A stretch of 64,000 nucleotides of DNA from Meghimatium bilineatum (GCA_034231615.1 CM067314.1:6825001-6889000), one strand, 5' to 3'; positions 11,100-22,009 are shown, counted from the first letter of the stretch. Translations and numbers: made by a program. Notes: generated by a model not told the origin, from the sequence alone.

Positions 11100-11830
11100 A
11101 AGACGGTCATTACACTCAATAGAGAGTGCAGACACCACAGCGCCGTGAGTGTGGATGCTGAGGTCAAGCAAGAATAACGAAGACACAGAAGTTGGAATTT
11201 ATACGGACGGATCCGTCACCACCGATGAGCTAGGGCCTTTACTAACGGATCAAAAGGAAAAACCGTACACGAAGCCAGTTGAGCCACAATCGCATTGCTG
11301 GATGAAATCACAAGCCTATTCACATACGTACATTCTAAGTAACTCGCTGAATATGATTCAGAGAATATAAACAAGCGATGTACGTAGGGACTGGGTGGAG
11401 TTATTAGAGAGAACTAAAATGCGGGCATCACTACAAAAACACATGCTTATTTTTGTCATCGGACACTCGGGCGTTGAGGGAAATGAACGGGCCGACCAAT
11501 TAGCTAGCCTCACCACCACAACAGAAAGTCAGCCTATGGACCAAGCAGACATACTCATTGCTCTTCGTGAGTCCTCACGATCAGAGGATTTTGAGTGAAT
11601 AAGCATGAGTCAATATCGAGAATGCGCGAAATGGGAGTGAGGATGTGTGTGGCGCGTAGAGAATGCCTAACAAATATTTTAAAAAGAGCAGTGAACCAAC
11701 ATAAAACCGGAACCATCAGCCGTTATACCCTGAAAGATTTACTTAAGTAGAGATCTGAGCATCTATGGACGTGTCTGGTGTGCACAGACGATAATCAACA
11801 GACCTAATCAATCTAATACCTAAGCTTCAA
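11100..11830 (+). pseudogene. RNase H-bearing LINE fragment, copy 1
   Basis: It contains VGIYTDGSVTTDE (start of RNase H, first catalytic Asp), DWVELLERTKMRASLQ, FVIGHSGVEGNERADQLASL, then MDQADILIALRESSRSEDFE and a stop. The RNase H core (TDGS ... GHSGVEGNERAD) is typical of I-group LINEs; it degrades the RNA strand during reverse transcription. A loss of sequence after TDGSVTTDE removes the middle of the domain. The segment from HSGVEGNE onward recurs at 35440-35800, and its 3' part at 21700-21810 (minus). Confidence 0.85.
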
Positions 11831-12289
11831 TCAAGCTGAATGATTGAACTTCTTGTACTTTTTTTTCTGTATATTTTGTTGAGATATATTTATCCCATGC
11901 AAAGTTTATCTATATTTAGTGAATGTTTTTCTGCCTAAGTTTCTATCAATATTTTCTACAATGTCGTCGCACCTGTTCCAAGTTCTCTTGATCATCGTTC
12001 AACTTGTTGATTCTTTCTGCTTATTTGGATCGAGTCCCTAATCAAATTGTTAAGTACATACTACTTTGTGATATAGACCACAGACTAAGAATGATGTTGT
12101 AGGCATTTATCGATTTTTTGAAAGTATTCATTAATTGATCATCGATATGAAAATGTATTCAGGCTAAGAATACATTTCAAGTGAGTCCCTCGTTAAGTAT
12201 ACATCCCGGTGGACTGAACTCTTTTTTTTCAATCAGCACAATCGACTTCTTTACGACTCCTAGTGTTCATGACCTTCTAAGGTAATTGG

Positions 12290-12365
12290 TAGCCATTCAT
12301 TCATTCATCCATCCACCCACCCACCTATCCATCCATCCATCGATAAATTTAACTATCTATCTATT
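12290..12365 (+). repeat. ATTC/ATCC microsatellite at a LINE 3' end
   Basis: A run of CATTCATT, CCATCCAC and CCATCCAT lies just below the 3' end of the minus-strand LINE fragment at 12370-12640. It is therefore probably the LINE's tetranucleotide tail, expanded. Confidence 0.7.
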
Positions 12366-12369
12366 CGCT

Positions 12370-12645
12370 AAACACTTTTTTACCTTTCATCGTCAGGGGT
12401 AGAAGAGTTTTTCTGGAGATGGCCCTCGTGTGTGCTGAGTATATTTTGAAATTTGTCACCTCTTTTATTTCGGTGGTCCATAGTTTTTGTGGTCGGCCTC
12501 TAGGTCCACCTTCGCTGTATCTGTGTAGCATAGCTTACTGTGTTATGCTGTCTGATGGTAGTCTGTTGATGTGTGCAAACCATTTTATCTGTTGTCCCTT
12601 AATATATTCCAAGATTGGGGTTGTGCCGGTTCTTTAGGTAGTGTC
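12370..12645 (-). pseudogene. LINE fragment, ORF2 C-terminus
   Basis: The minus strand reads QQIKWFAHINRLPSDS, then GGPRGRPQKLWTTEIKE, then FKIYSAHTRAISRKTLLPLT. These match the WFGH..R.P, GRPRK.W...IKE and terminal A..R..WR blocks of LINE ORF2. The protein ending resembles the fragments at 39605 and 40690 (KEATGTSLQTAHKKAI...LLYPLTPQG), so this is probably the same family. Confidence 0.82.
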
Positions 12646-12829
12646 CTAATTCTTCTTATCTATGTGTGAATTAATAAATACATAGCCTCCTTACTCGCCT
12701 CTGACGACATCCATGGCAGATAATACGTTGCTATATTATGATTTTCTCTCAGGTACTACAAAACAAGGTGTGTCAGTGTCCATGTTTCAAAATTTATTGT
12801 TCTCAAATTTTATACTCAATGTTCTATAT

Positions 12830-12970
12830 TTTTGAATATAATGTTATCATTTATATATATAATGTTCTCATTTATATACTTAATATTATCATTTATATAT
12901 ATAATGTTCTCATTTATATACTTAATGTTCTTATTTATATATTCACTGTTGTATACTCTTTAATATAATG
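12830..12970 (+). repeat. AT-rich minisatellite, 21-bp unit in 42-bp dimers
   Basis: TCATTTATATATATAATGTT alternates with TCATTTATATACTTAATRTT. A single further unit appears at about 13590, on the far side of the LINE fragment at 13050-13585, suggesting the LINE lies within a formerly continuous repeat. Confidence 0.8.
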
Positions 12971-12999
12971 TTTTCATTTTTCTCCTTAATTTTCTCATC

Positions 13000-13585
13000 T
13001 AATGTAATCAATCAATCAGTCAATCAATCAATCAATCAATCAATCAAGTGCCATGCCGACTGGCATAGACGATCATGTTACTCTACGACTCTGTCTCTTG
13101 TGTTGTCAATAAGCTCGGTTGGTGAACTTCTACCATGCCACGATACAAGCCCATCTAATAACTTTTCTCTTTGTTGTCCCCTATCTCTTCTCCCCTTGAT
13201 CTTTCCAGTTGTTATTAAGTGTTCAAGGTGTGTTCTTCTCAGCACATGCCCTAGAAACCTTGACTGTCTGCCTCTAATGTTTGATATGATTGATCTTTTA
13301 CGCCAGCATCAATGAGAACCTCTGCATTAGTTATCTTAGTTATCATGGTATTTTCATCATTCTTCTCAGAAACCACATTTCTGTAGCCTCTAATTCGCTT
13401 TGAATGTTCTTGTTTATAGTCCATGATTCACATCCATAAAAAAGAATTTGTTCGATATAACATCTCAGCATTCGAATTCGGGTCTGCATTGATAGACTTC
13501 CATTGCACAAAATGGTTCTCATTTTTATGGAATGCTGATTTGGCTTGTGCTGCTCGGCTCTTTATCTCACTTGACCATCTGTATA
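13000..13585 (-). pseudogene. LINE 3' end with AATC tail
   Basis: An (AATC)n run at 13000-13046 forms the tail. Above it the minus strand encodes YRTNSF-like, IRGYRNVVSEKND, LIDAGVK-like and GLVSWHGRSSPTELIDN blocks. It is a second copy of the family at 5475-5930 and carries the 80 bp missing there (GTGTTCTTCTCAGCACATGC). There are several in-frame stops. Confidence 0.87.
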
Positions 13586-13599
13586 CGTAATGCTCTCAT

Positions 13600-15255
13600 T
13601 TATATATGCAGACAGAATCTGTGGAATTGTTAATTATACTCTACACAAATGCCGAGAACATAATGAGAAATGTGAAACTCGAAAGAATGCAACAAGAATT
13701 CAGACCAATAAACATCAGAGGTCTACAGATTACAGAAAGTAGATACGCAGACGACATAGTTCTACTAACAACAAACGAACAAGATCTATAGAAAATAATA
13801 AAATCAACAAAAAGATTTAACGAAACAACAAAAGCTTTTTCTAAATATGAATTAGACAAAGTAATGAAAAACGACAAAGAGGAAACAAAACAGAATTAAT
13901 ATTGATAACAAAGTGTTAGAAGACATGATAAATTTCAAATATTTAGGAGTTAACATAAACAGTGCTGGAGACTTTACAGTGGAGATTAGGAGGAGAACGG
14001 CAACAGCGATGTCCAAATTAAAACAACAGAAAAAACTGGCACGGTTCAAACATAGTAACTAATGTTTGTTTGTTAAGCACATGCGTGTTCCCAGTGGCGA
14101 TCTACGGCTGCGAAACATTGACAATAAATAAAACTACAGCCACTAGAATTGGGTGTCTCGAAATAAAGTGCTACAGAAGAGTCATGGAAGTGTTATAGAC
14201 AGCGAGGAAGACCAACAAAGACATCGGAGTATCATAGAGAGCAAGGAAGACCAACCAAGACATCGGAGTATCATAGAGAGCAAGGAAGATCAACCGAGAT
14301 ATGGGAGTATTATGGACAGCGAGGAAGACCAACCACGACATGGGAGTATCATAGACAGCAAGGAAGACCAACCAAGATATGGGAGTATCATAGACAGCGA
14401 GGAAGATCAACCGAGATATGGGAGTATTATGGACAGCGAGGAAGACCAACCACGACATGGGAGTATCATAGACAGCGGGGAAGACCAACCAAGATATGGG
14501 AGTATTATAGACAGCGAGGAAGACCAACCAAGACATGGGAGTATCATAGACAGCAAGGAAGACCAACCAAGATATGGGAGTATCATAGACAGTGGGGAAG
14601 ACCAACCAAGATATGGGAGTATTATAGACAGCGAGGAAGACCAACCAAGACATGGGAGTATCATAGACAGCGGGGAAGATCAACCGAGATATGGGAGTAT
14701 TATAGACAGCGAGGAAGACCAACCAAGACATGGGAGTATCATAGACAGCGGGGAAGACCAACCAAGATATGGGAGTATTATAGACAGCGAGGAAGACCAA
14801 CCAAGATATGGGAGTATCATAGACAGCGGGGAAGACCAACCAAGATATGGGAGTATCATAGACAGCAAGGAAGACCAACCAAGATATGGGAGTATCATAG
14901 ACAAGGAAGACCAACCAAGATATGGGAGTATCATAGACAGGAAGGAAGACCAACCAAGTTATGCTAAGGAAAATCAACGTTCAAGAAGGCTGGCTTTTAA
15001 TCACCATATTAAGAATAAAATTAGTGGTTTTTCCCGGCCATTTTAAGAGGCACGATTACATGGAAAGAGTGTTATTGGAGGGGGCGATAGAAAGCAGAAT
15101 GGGTAAAGCTCAACCAAGACGTCTTTGGACAAGAGATATTCATGAATTTACGCACATGTCGCTAGAGAAGGTGGTACAACTTGGCAGGGAACAAGAGGAT
15201 TTCAAGAGATTCATATGGAAAACTACGTCCTGGAAAGAAAACAACTTGTTTTAAA
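13600..15255 (+). pseudogene. LINE fragment (RT core to C-terminus) split by a 39-bp array
   Basis: It opens with the end of a reverse transcriptase domain: GLQITESRYADDIVLLTTNEQ contains the catalytic YADD (about 13740-13760). Then come FKYLGVNINSAGDF, TATAMSKLKQQKKLA, FPVAIYGCETLTINK, CLEIKCYRRVMEV and TARKTNKDI. At this point the frame enters about 20 copies of a 39-bp (13-codon) unit (14196-14964). After the array the LINE resumes with MLRKINVQEGWLL, FPGHFKRHDYMERVLLEG and TTSWKENNLF. The unit is itself the LINE's own W-TARKTNQD segment, so the array arose from coding sequence. Stops and frameshifts make it a pseudogene. Confidence 0.9.
14196..14964 (+). repeat. Minisatellite, 39-bp unit, about 20 copies, inside LINE ORF2
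   Basis: The unit is GGAAGACCAACCAAGATATG followed by GGAGTATCATAGACAGCGA. Variants include ATTATG for ATCATA, GGGG for GAGG and CACGACATGG for CAAGATATGG. Near the end, units lose three bases (ATAGACAAGG). Read in the LINE frame it is V-L-W-T-A-R-K-T-N-Q-D-M-G. Read one frame over it gives the open frame GSIIDSEEDQPRY, 297 codons long, which is an artefact of a 13-codon period without stops. Confidence 0.97.
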
Positions 15256-15319
15256 ACATATGTCACTTGGCTTTAGTCGTGCTAACAGATAATACACATG
15301 TGGGAATATATAGGGGGGG

Positions 15320-15825
15320 GGGGACCACACACACACACACGAACAATGACAACTTAATGCATAGTGAACACACGCACACACACTCACGCACACACACGCA
15401 CAGACACACGAACAGTGACAACTAAATGTATAGGGCATACACACACAGACACACGAACAATGACAACTAAATGCATAGGGCATATACACACAGACACACG
15501 AACAATGACAACTAAATGCATAGGGCACACACACACAGACACACGAACAATGACAACTAAATGCATAGGGCATACACACACAGACACACGAACAATGATA
15601 ACTAAATGCATAGGGCATACACACACAGACACACGAACACTGACAACTAAATGCATAGGGCATACACACACAGACACACGAACAATGACAACTAAATGCA
15701 TAGGGCATACACACACAACACACGAACACTGACTACTAAATGCATAGGGCATACACACACAGACACACACACACACAGACACACTCACACACACACACAC
15801 GAACACTGACTACTAAATGCATGTA
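15320..15825 (+). repeat. Minisatellite, 45-bp unit, about 10 copies, CA-rich
   Basis: Units join an ACACACAC/AGACACACGAA block to a TGACAACTAAATGCATAGGG block. The spacing of TAGGG is 45 bp in the middle of the array; the CA tracts vary in length at both ends. Because 45 is divisible by three, open frames of 122-168 codons arise on both strands (for example THTDTRTMTTKCIGH). They are not genes. Confidence 0.95.
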
Positions 15826-16084
15826 TTAAGTCAGCTGGAATATGAAGGCCACTATTATCTGATCTACACACAACAGTTGTGCAGTGTAATTGATGTATAC
15901 GCATCGATTCACAGCGTCGGTGTTTCTTTTGATTTCTATCCTTTGAACATGAATTAAAAGTAGACTATAGGATCACTTAGAAATAGTACTTTCTGTTGTT
16001 GTTTTTTTTGTTTGTGTTAAACATTACGTGTGTATAAATCGATAATTCATCTGCGTCGTAGGGGTATCAAATTGTATACATAAA

Positions 16085-17210
16085 CATACAGAGTCAGGTT
16101 GTAGTGGTGCACAATGGATGCATTAGCACACAGAGTCAAGTTGTAGGGGTACCACATTGGATGTATCAACACACAGAAGATGTAGGGGTACCACATTTGA
16201 TGCACCAACACACAGAGTCAGGGTTGTAGGGGTACCACATTGGATGCATCAACCAACACCGAGTCAGGTTGTAGGGGTACCACATTTGCTACATCAACCA
16301 ACACCGAGTCAGGTTGTAGGGGTACCACATTTGCTGCATCATCCAACACCGAGTCAGGTTGTAGGGGTACCACATTGGATGCATCAACCAACACCGAGTC
16401 AGGTTGTAGGAGTACCACATTTGCTGCATCATCCAACACCGAGTCAGGTTGTAGGGGTACCACATTGGATGCATCAACCAACACCGAGTCAGGTTGTAGG
16501 GGTACCACATTGGATGCATCAACCAACACCGAGTCAGGTTGTAGGGGTACCACATTTGATGCATCAACCAACATCGAGTCAGGTTGTAGGGGGTACCACA
16601 TTGGATGCATCAACCAACACCGACTCAGGTTGTAGGGGTACCACATTTATGCATCAACCAACACCGACTCAGGTTGTAGGGGTACCACATTTATGCATTA
16701 ACCAACATCGAGTCAGGTTGTAGGGGTACCACATTTGATGCATCAACCAACACCGAGTCAGGTTGTAGGGGTACCACATTTGCTGCATCATCCAACACCG
16801 AGTCGGGTTGTAGGGGTACCACATTTGATGCATCAACCAACACCGAGTCCGGTTGTAGGGGTACCACATTTGATGCATCAACCAACACCGAGTCCGGTTG
16901 TAGGGGTACCACATTTGATGCATCAACCAACACCGAGTCAGGTTGTAGGGGTACCACATTGGATGCATCAACCAACACCGAGTCAGGTTGTAGGGGTACC
17001 ACATTGGATGCATCAACCAACACCGAGTAAGGTTGTAGGGGTACCACATTTGATGCATCAACCAACACCGAGTCAGGTTGTAGGGGTACCACATTGGATG
17101 CATCAACCAACACCGACTCAGGTTGTAGGGGTACCACATTTGATGCATCAACCAACACCGAGTCAGGTTGTAGGGGTACCACATTTGATGCATCAACACA
17201 CAGAGTTCTC
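16085..17210 (+). repeat. Minisatellite, 45-bp unit, about 25 copies
   Basis: The unit is CATCAACCAACACCGAGTCA plus GGTTGTAGGGGTACCACATT plus TGATG. Positional variants (TTGCTGCATCATCC, TTGGATGCATCAACC, TTATGCATCAACC, GTCCGG for GTCAGG) repeat in register, which shows block duplication. A KpnI site (GGTACC) lies in most units. The older 5' units (16085-16240) read ACACACAGAGTCA instead of CCAACACCGAGTCA, and the last unit at 17195 returns to that form, so array edges preserve the ancestral unit. Four long ORFs here are artefacts of the in-frame period. Confidence 0.97.
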
Positions 17211-17394
17211 AAACGATTTTCTATCTTCAACGCTACGGACGAGTGAAAAAAATCGTGATCTGTCCAGTTCATGATCTTGTCTTTTTTTTGGTCCTCCTCT
17301 GCTTCTTGCACCTTCGATTGTACCCTGGAGTATCGCTGTTGACAACGCATCATATCGGCAGAAAGACGAACCAATGCATTAGTCTGTATTGATC

Positions 17395-17670
17395 TGAACA
17401 AAGAAGAAGGCAGTCACATCACAACTGTAAAAAAATGCAAGATAAATATTTTGGATATATAAAAAGACAATAGTTTAGAAAGATTTATCATGGATGGAAA
17501 AGTTTCAGGAAATGTAACAAGAGACAGACCAAGACTACAATGGACACATGATTTCGAAGACTTTCTGAACATGACATTGGAAGAAAATGGGCAGCTTGCA
17601 CAGAACCGAGAGACTTACAGAGTGTCAGAGAGGACAACGTTCTGTTAATGACACGACATATGATGCTCCT
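17395..17670 (+). pseudogene. LINE ORF2 C-terminal fragment
   Basis: It contains DKYFGYIKRQ, then in other frames KIYHGWK, KRQTKTTMDT and W-A-A-C-T-E-P-R-D-L. This corresponds to the YFGHIKR ... LE..I..GK..G..RGRPR..W..D sequence of LINE ORF2. A related fragment (GLERLIVDM, KRKRDRP, RWTHRR) lies at 28750-28960. Confidence 0.75.
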
Positions 17671-17741
17671 GACAACATAGATATTCAAACAATGCAACTT
17701 TACGTAGTCCCACTGTAGAATTTACTATTTCTCGTGAACTT

Positions 17742-18155
17742 CTATGTATCCTTATCATGTTTCTTGTTTCTTGATTCTTGATTCTTGAAACTAACATCAC
17801 AGCACGTCGGGCATCCCCATAAGTTCTCCACTCTCAATTTTCGCATCCATTCAAGTGTATGTAGATTCAGAGTCCCGGTAAAGTGTTGATTACACGATCT
17901 TCGGCTCTTTCCAAAAAGATTACTTTTCCTTCTCTCACCTGTAGAAACTCCCATTTTCAACATTCTTTGTATGCGTAAGTTCTCATCCTCTTGAATTAAC
18001 CTCATCTTCATCTTCTGCAATGAATCTATGACTGCCTTAATCATGTCTGCTTCATTTATTCTCAGCATTGTGGCATCTATTGCTGCATTTCCTGCCAATA
18101 AGTCGACACTCTCTCGTTTCCGCTGACCAAAGCATGACCAGGGCAGTATATTCAT
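17742..18155 (-). CDS. Unrecognised 137-codon open frame, possible gene or repeat fragment
   Basis: The open frame runs from ATG at 18155 to a stop at 17742. It is mixed-composition and charged, with a probable helical stretch (ADMIKAVIDSLQKMKMRLIQ, then EDENLRIQRMLKM) and a late cysteine group (ENLWGCPTCCDVSF). The end (NQESRNKKHDKDT) comes from a CAAGAAT simple repeat. A segment resembling its 3' part occurs on the plus strand at 42810-42895 (EHLWECNTCCEASF), so at least that end belongs to a dispersed sequence. It is not a tandem-repeat artefact. I do not recognise a family. It could be a host exon, a captured gene piece or part of an uncharacterised transposon. Confidence 0.4.
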   Translation of the reverse strand: MNILPWSCFGQRKRESVDLLAGNAAIDATMLRINEADMIKAVIDSLQKMKMRLIQEDENLRIQRMLKMGVSTGERRKSNLFGKSRRSCNQHFTGTLNLHTLEWMRKLRVENLWGCPTCCDVSFKNQESRNKKHDKDT

Positions 18156-18304
18156 GTAATGTTCTGGACACTTGAGTTATTCAGAAGATCAAACAATTCC
18201 TTTTTCGGCGTGGTTTCCGGTTAAAGATGGCGCCATGAGTGGTCATAATTTGTTTTGGTGTGCTTGTGATTTATTTTTCCTGAGGATCCCGTAATCGATA
18301 TGTT

Positions 18305-18505
18305 ACCATATTATTTTGACAGGCCGATGTTGTACTTAAATAAAGATAACAGTTACCATGTTGTTCCGACAGTCTGATGTTGTGCTTAAATAAAGAAAAC
18401 AGTTGCCATGTTGTTCCCACAGGCCGATGTTGTACTTAAATAAAGATAACAGTTACCATGTTGTTCCGACAGGCTGATGTTGTGGTTGAACTGAAGAGTT
18501 TAATG
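18305..18505 (+). repeat. Tandem repeat, about 50-bp unit, 4 copies
   Basis: The core is ACCATGTTGTTCCGACAGGC, then GATGTTGT, then ACTTAAATAAAGATAACAG. A single dispersed unit is present at 42649-42705 (TTACCATGTTGTTCCAACAG). Both continue into a GTTGTGNTTGAACT variant, so the tandem copies were probably amplified from a dispersed repeat. Confidence 0.85.
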
Positions 18506-18659
18506 AGGAATGCTATCCCGGACAAACGCAAGTCGAAACTAGCCTATTTCGTTTCTTACATACAAACTTGTCTTATGCTCTAATATTTTCTGTTATAGTT
18601 CTTATATATAATGACAGTCAATAAAAGATAATACTACTGTAAAACTGAATAACAATAGT

Positions 18660-18728
18660 ATTTACGTAGAACACAGGTTTTTTAGTTTCACTGGAGGATA
18701 ACTCAAAAACCTGTGTTCTACGTAAGTA
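18660..18728. repeat. Inverted repeat (hairpin), arms about 20 bp
   Basis: TTACGTAGAACACAGGTTTT at the left pairs with AAAACCTGTGTTCTACGTAA at the right across a loop of about 25 bp. The left arm and the start of the loop (AGTTTCAC) recur once at about 60758-60785, so the hairpin is a dispersed sequence. It abuts the LINE fragment at 18735. Confidence 0.85.
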
Positions 18729-18734
18729 CTATAT

Positions 18735-18945
18735 ATTTCTAAGTGGAGAGTAGCTAGAAAGTCACGGATAGACCAAGTACCGTCTACAGTGGTCATTCCA
18801 TGTCCGAACTGTCCAAGAACATTTACAGCTCGAATAGGGCTCATTAGCCATCTACGAACCCATAATCAAGAACATAACTCTTATTGAATTTGCAAAAGTG
18901 GATGTAACAAATGGTCATCATCATCATGTGATGGACGAACAACAT
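18735..18945 (+). pseudogene. LINE 3' end with C-terminal zinc finger, copy 2
   Basis: It contains ARKSRIDQ, then PCPNCPRTFTARIGLISHLR and a stop, then a 3' UTR ending ATCATCATCATGTGATGG, ACGAACAACATT. It is nearly identical to the end of the copy at 27779-28627; sequence identity stops at the same point, which defines the element's 3' end. It retains only the last 50 or so codons. Confidence 0.88.
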
Positions 18946-19170
18946 TCAACATATATTATTACGTGAAAACATGATGCAAATAGTATTCTGCTAAGAAACA
19001 CAGACACCAGACCACATACTAGAGGAATTTCCTAGCTTCGCTGTTTACAACATAATAGTCTGTCCCACATACGATAGTAAAAGAAACTGAACCCCACAAC
19101 ACTATAAAAACAAACCGCTCCATACATTACAAATATGTACTAAATATGTATTAATTGACAAGTATTATTT

Positions 19171-19265
19171 TAGGGATCTCCCTAGCATAGTGGTTAAGCT
19201 GTTCGCCTTGTGTTCAAGAGGTTGTGGACAAGGTGGACTTTTTATGCCTGCAGCGTGCTGCGTCG
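19171..19265 (+). mobile_element. tRNA-derived SINE head
   Basis: GGGATCTCCCTAGCATAGTG, then GTTAAGCTGTTCGCC and TTGTGTTCAAGAGG, resemble a tRNA D-arm and anticodon arm with a pol III A box (TAGCATAGTGG). Compared with the copy at 63248 it lacks the B-box segment (GGTTTGAATCC). It is therefore probably transcriptionally dead. Confidence 0.65.
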
Positions 19266-19379
19266 TTGAGAGTGACCGAGTATATATGGGAAACCGAGTA
19301 CAGTGAAGTCAATCCTCTACGTCTTTTAAAGCCTTTTCATTGACATCACAAGAAGAAAATAAAATATATTTAATTAGCT

Positions 19380-19805
19380 TTTCTCGAAGGTAACGCAACG
19401 TTCCTTAGATACTGCATATTCCCAGTTGCAATATATGGATGTGAGTCTTGGACAATCACTGAACAAGTGAGAAACAAATTGCAGCATTTGAAAAAAAAAT
19501 GTTATACAAGAATTCCCAGAATGCCATGGACCAAAAAGATCACGAATATGAACATTCTGATAGAATTGAAAATACAGGGATAATGAGTCGTAAACATCAC
19601 AATACAAATGACATGATACAAATGGCCAATCAAATGACACGACAGCCTAGCAAAGACCAAATTTGAGGGGGATTATGCCAGGGCAAGGGAAAAGTGGTAA
19701 TCCACGAAGAAGATGGATGCAAGTATCAAAGACAGTCACTCACAGATGCAGGGAGATTGGATCTAGATCGGCAGACAAAACTTTGAACTTATTAATGAGA
19801 TTTTG
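19380..19805 (+). pseudogene. LINE ORF2 C-terminal fragment
   Basis: It shows RYCIFPVAIYGCESWTITEQ, CYTRIPRMPWTKKI, LIELKIQG, then GKSGNPRRRWMQVSK. This is the LINE C-terminal pattern (YGCESWT, ..RI.RMPWT..K, G..R.RW). Frameshifts lie between blocks. Confidence 0.82.
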
Positions 19806-19841
19806 ATAATCGCTAGAAACATACATAATAACACACACAAA

Positions 19842-19885
19842 TGGACGTTTCTACTATAACGTCTTTATCAAGAACATATTCAGAA
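19842..19885 (-). repeat. Penelope-type terminal motif (hammerhead-like)
   Basis: The minus strand reads CTTGATAAAGACG, TTATAG, TAGAAACGTCC. It parallels the motifs at 3705, 34191 and 60863. Confidence 0.45.
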
Positions 19886-20484
19886 TAAAAAGTGACGAGT
19901 AAAATTGGTACTATTGACGATCACAAGGCAAAGCTAAATATAGATGACATATTTGTATTTAGCACTGCTATATTGACGTGAACGTCAATTACAGCTGTTG
20001 TTATTCGTCGTTTTTTGTTGTTGTGCATTTCGGCCGTAAATGTTTTCAATGCGTCGCAGTAATTCTAAATTCTGTAGAATGGTTACATCCAACAAGCACC
20101 ATCTCCAGTTACACACGACTATTCATATGGTAGGGACATTCTAAATGCAGTAGAATGGTTACATCCAACAAGCACCATCTCCAGTTACTCATGACTCTTC
20201 ATGTAATATCTGTAACATCAGATACGGCTGTATGATCCTGACATCTGTTGTAAAGTGTATGACTATGTGTTTCTGCTAAAGTACACCTGTGGATACTTTT
20301 AACCTACCTTTTGTATTTGTGTGGTGATTCGCCAGCAGGGTTGATATAAGTTGATAACAACACAGGTACACGGATGAGACTTTTAAATCAACACTGAGTA
20401 CAGTATGTGTAGTAAATCACTACACGCAGATATATATATATATATAGAAGGAATCCAAGATCTACTGGCAGTACTCTCCGGACA

Positions 20485-21110
20485 ACGTTTCAAATTTCTT
20501 ATATTTGTGAAGCAAGATAACAGTAGATGGTGATACCAACTCAGAAATCAAGACTCGAATCGCTCTCGCCTCCAACGCCTTTAACAAACTATCAAACATC
20601 TGGAGATCGAAGATTGCAAGTAAACACATCAAACTGCGACTATTCAATGCAAGTGTGATTCCATCATTGACGTATGGATGTGAAAGTTGGAAATCTACAG
20701 CAATAATGGATAAGAAGTCAGTTGCTTTCGAGAATAGATGCCTCAGAAAAATCACAAATACTAATTGGAAAGATTTCAAATCAAACGGCATACTAAGAGA
20801 GGAGACAAAACAAGAATGTGTGACGAACATCATCAGAAAACGCCGATAGACATACATCGGCCACGTACTTAGAATGAAGGAAGACAGAATTCCACGACAA
20901 GCCTTCATGTGGACACCAGACGGGAAAGAAAACAGGGAAAACCAAAAACAACGCATAGAAGAACATTTATGAATGAACTAAAATCAACAGGCATAAATGC
21001 ACAAGACCTGCAATCCTTGGCAACTGACCGACAGGCATGGAGAACTATGACATCCGCCCTATGTGTCAAACTTGGCAAAAGAGGAACTGACTGACTGACA
21101 ATCTCCGTAA
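20485..21110 (+). pseudogene. LINE ORF2 C-terminal fragment, long and little decayed
   Basis: Blocks in order: SEIKTRIALASNAFNKLSNI, RLFNASVIPSLTYGCESWKS, FENRCLRKITNTNWKDF, TNIIRKRR then a stop, TYIGHVLRMKEDRIPRQAF, GKPKTTHRRTFMNELKSTG and DLQSLATDRQAWRTMTSALC ending GKRGTD and a stop. The tail is the canonical end of one LINE group. It carries one in-frame stop and a frameshift after AFMWTPDGKE. A poor match to the terminal block also appears at 60440-60510. Confidence 0.9.
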
Positions 21111-21341
21111 GTTGTAATGACAGGATTATCAGAACAGAATAAACGATATTTCACATTTTTTCATCAAGATCTTGTGTTACCAATCTACATGTAAAGCCCA
21201 CCAGAGATCCCCTGTAAGGGAATAAGCATTGAAGAGTTCTGGTTCATAAAGATATTCGATTTGCTAGGGTGGAAGGGTTTGAACCACACCCCTTATATCT
21301 ACGGGCTTTGTATCCACATGTACTAATGCGTGTTTTATGTG

Positions 21342-21432
21342 CATGAATGAAGTTATACTTTCCATGAATGAAGCAATACTTTCCATGAATGAAGTTATAC
21401 TTTCCATGAATGAAGCAATACTTTCAATGTCA
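21342..21432 (+). repeat. Short tandem repeat, 21-bp unit, 4 copies
   Basis: ATGAATGAAGTTATACTTTC alternates with ATGAATGAAGCAATACTTTC, a two-unit order. Confidence 0.9.
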
Positions 21433-21484
21433 TTAGAAGATTACCAACACGTAAACAAGTCACAAACTAGAAATGAAAAATAGA

Positions 21485-21560
21485 CCAGAATGCAAATTAC
21501 GGGATTTAAACCTGGTCCGTACGGGTGGTAACTATTTGCTCCACAATTTGAGTAGTCAAC
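21485..21560 (-). mobile_element. tRNA-like SINE head, copy 1
   Basis: On the minus strand GGAGCAAATAGTTACCACCC is followed by GGTTTAAATCCCG, a good pol III B box (GGTTCRAATCC), in tRNA-like spacing. A second copy lies at 22010-22095. Confidence 0.55.
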
Positions 21561-21699
21561 AGGTTTTCAGAATCGACCAATCCGCATCCATAAAAATCAA
21601 TCGCTGCTTTAGACAAGATTTATAATGTGCATTTTTTCACGTTACCATGAATATGGACTAGGTTATGATTAGACAATCTGATGATTATCCTCTTTGCAC

Positions 21700-21812
21700 A
21701 CCGGACACGTTCATAGGTGCTCAGATCTCCGCTTCAGTAAATCTCTCAGGGTATAAAGGCTGATGGTTCCGGTTCTATATTTGTTCACTGCTCTATGTAC
21801 TAGTCGATTGAC
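21700..21812 (-). pseudogene. RNase H-bearing LINE fragment, copy 3
   Basis: The minus strand matches the 3' part of the copies at 11100 and 35440 (AGAGCAGTGAACAAATATAG, then ACCATCAGCC, TTTATACCCTGAGAGATTTA and GTCCGGTGTGCAAAG). Only about 110 bp remains. Confidence 0.8.
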
Positions 21813-22009
21813 ACTCAGACATCATTATCACTGCACATGTAGGTACATTTCTTGAAGATCACAAAATTGTAATACTAGTACGCGCCATCACAATACTACA
21901 CCGACCATTAAGCCTTCTTGTGAACATAAATAACACATGAACATAATTTCTTCAAATCTAACATTGGCAAGTGAATAGCTTGATTAGGAAGCATCGAGGA
22001 GTTTTCGAA

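Noticed and set aside
11100-11830. RNase H motif as evidence of an LTR retrotransposon or retrovirus-like element
   Set aside because: The HxGVxGNExAD context and the linked CPC...AEHIL-type tails seen elsewhere fit I/Jockey-group LINEs. No protease, integrase, gag or LTR pair was seen anywhere in the window.
14153-15046. 297-codon ORF with GSIIDSEEDQPRY repeats, looking like a repetitive acidic protein
   Set aside because: It is an out-of-frame reading of the 39-bp array within a LINE; the LINE frame is different, and the minus strand is open as well.
16691-17401. 236-codon minus-strand ORF and several others over the 45-bp array
   Set aside because: The period is divisible by three and the unit lacks stops in several frames on both strands, so long ORFs are expected by construction.
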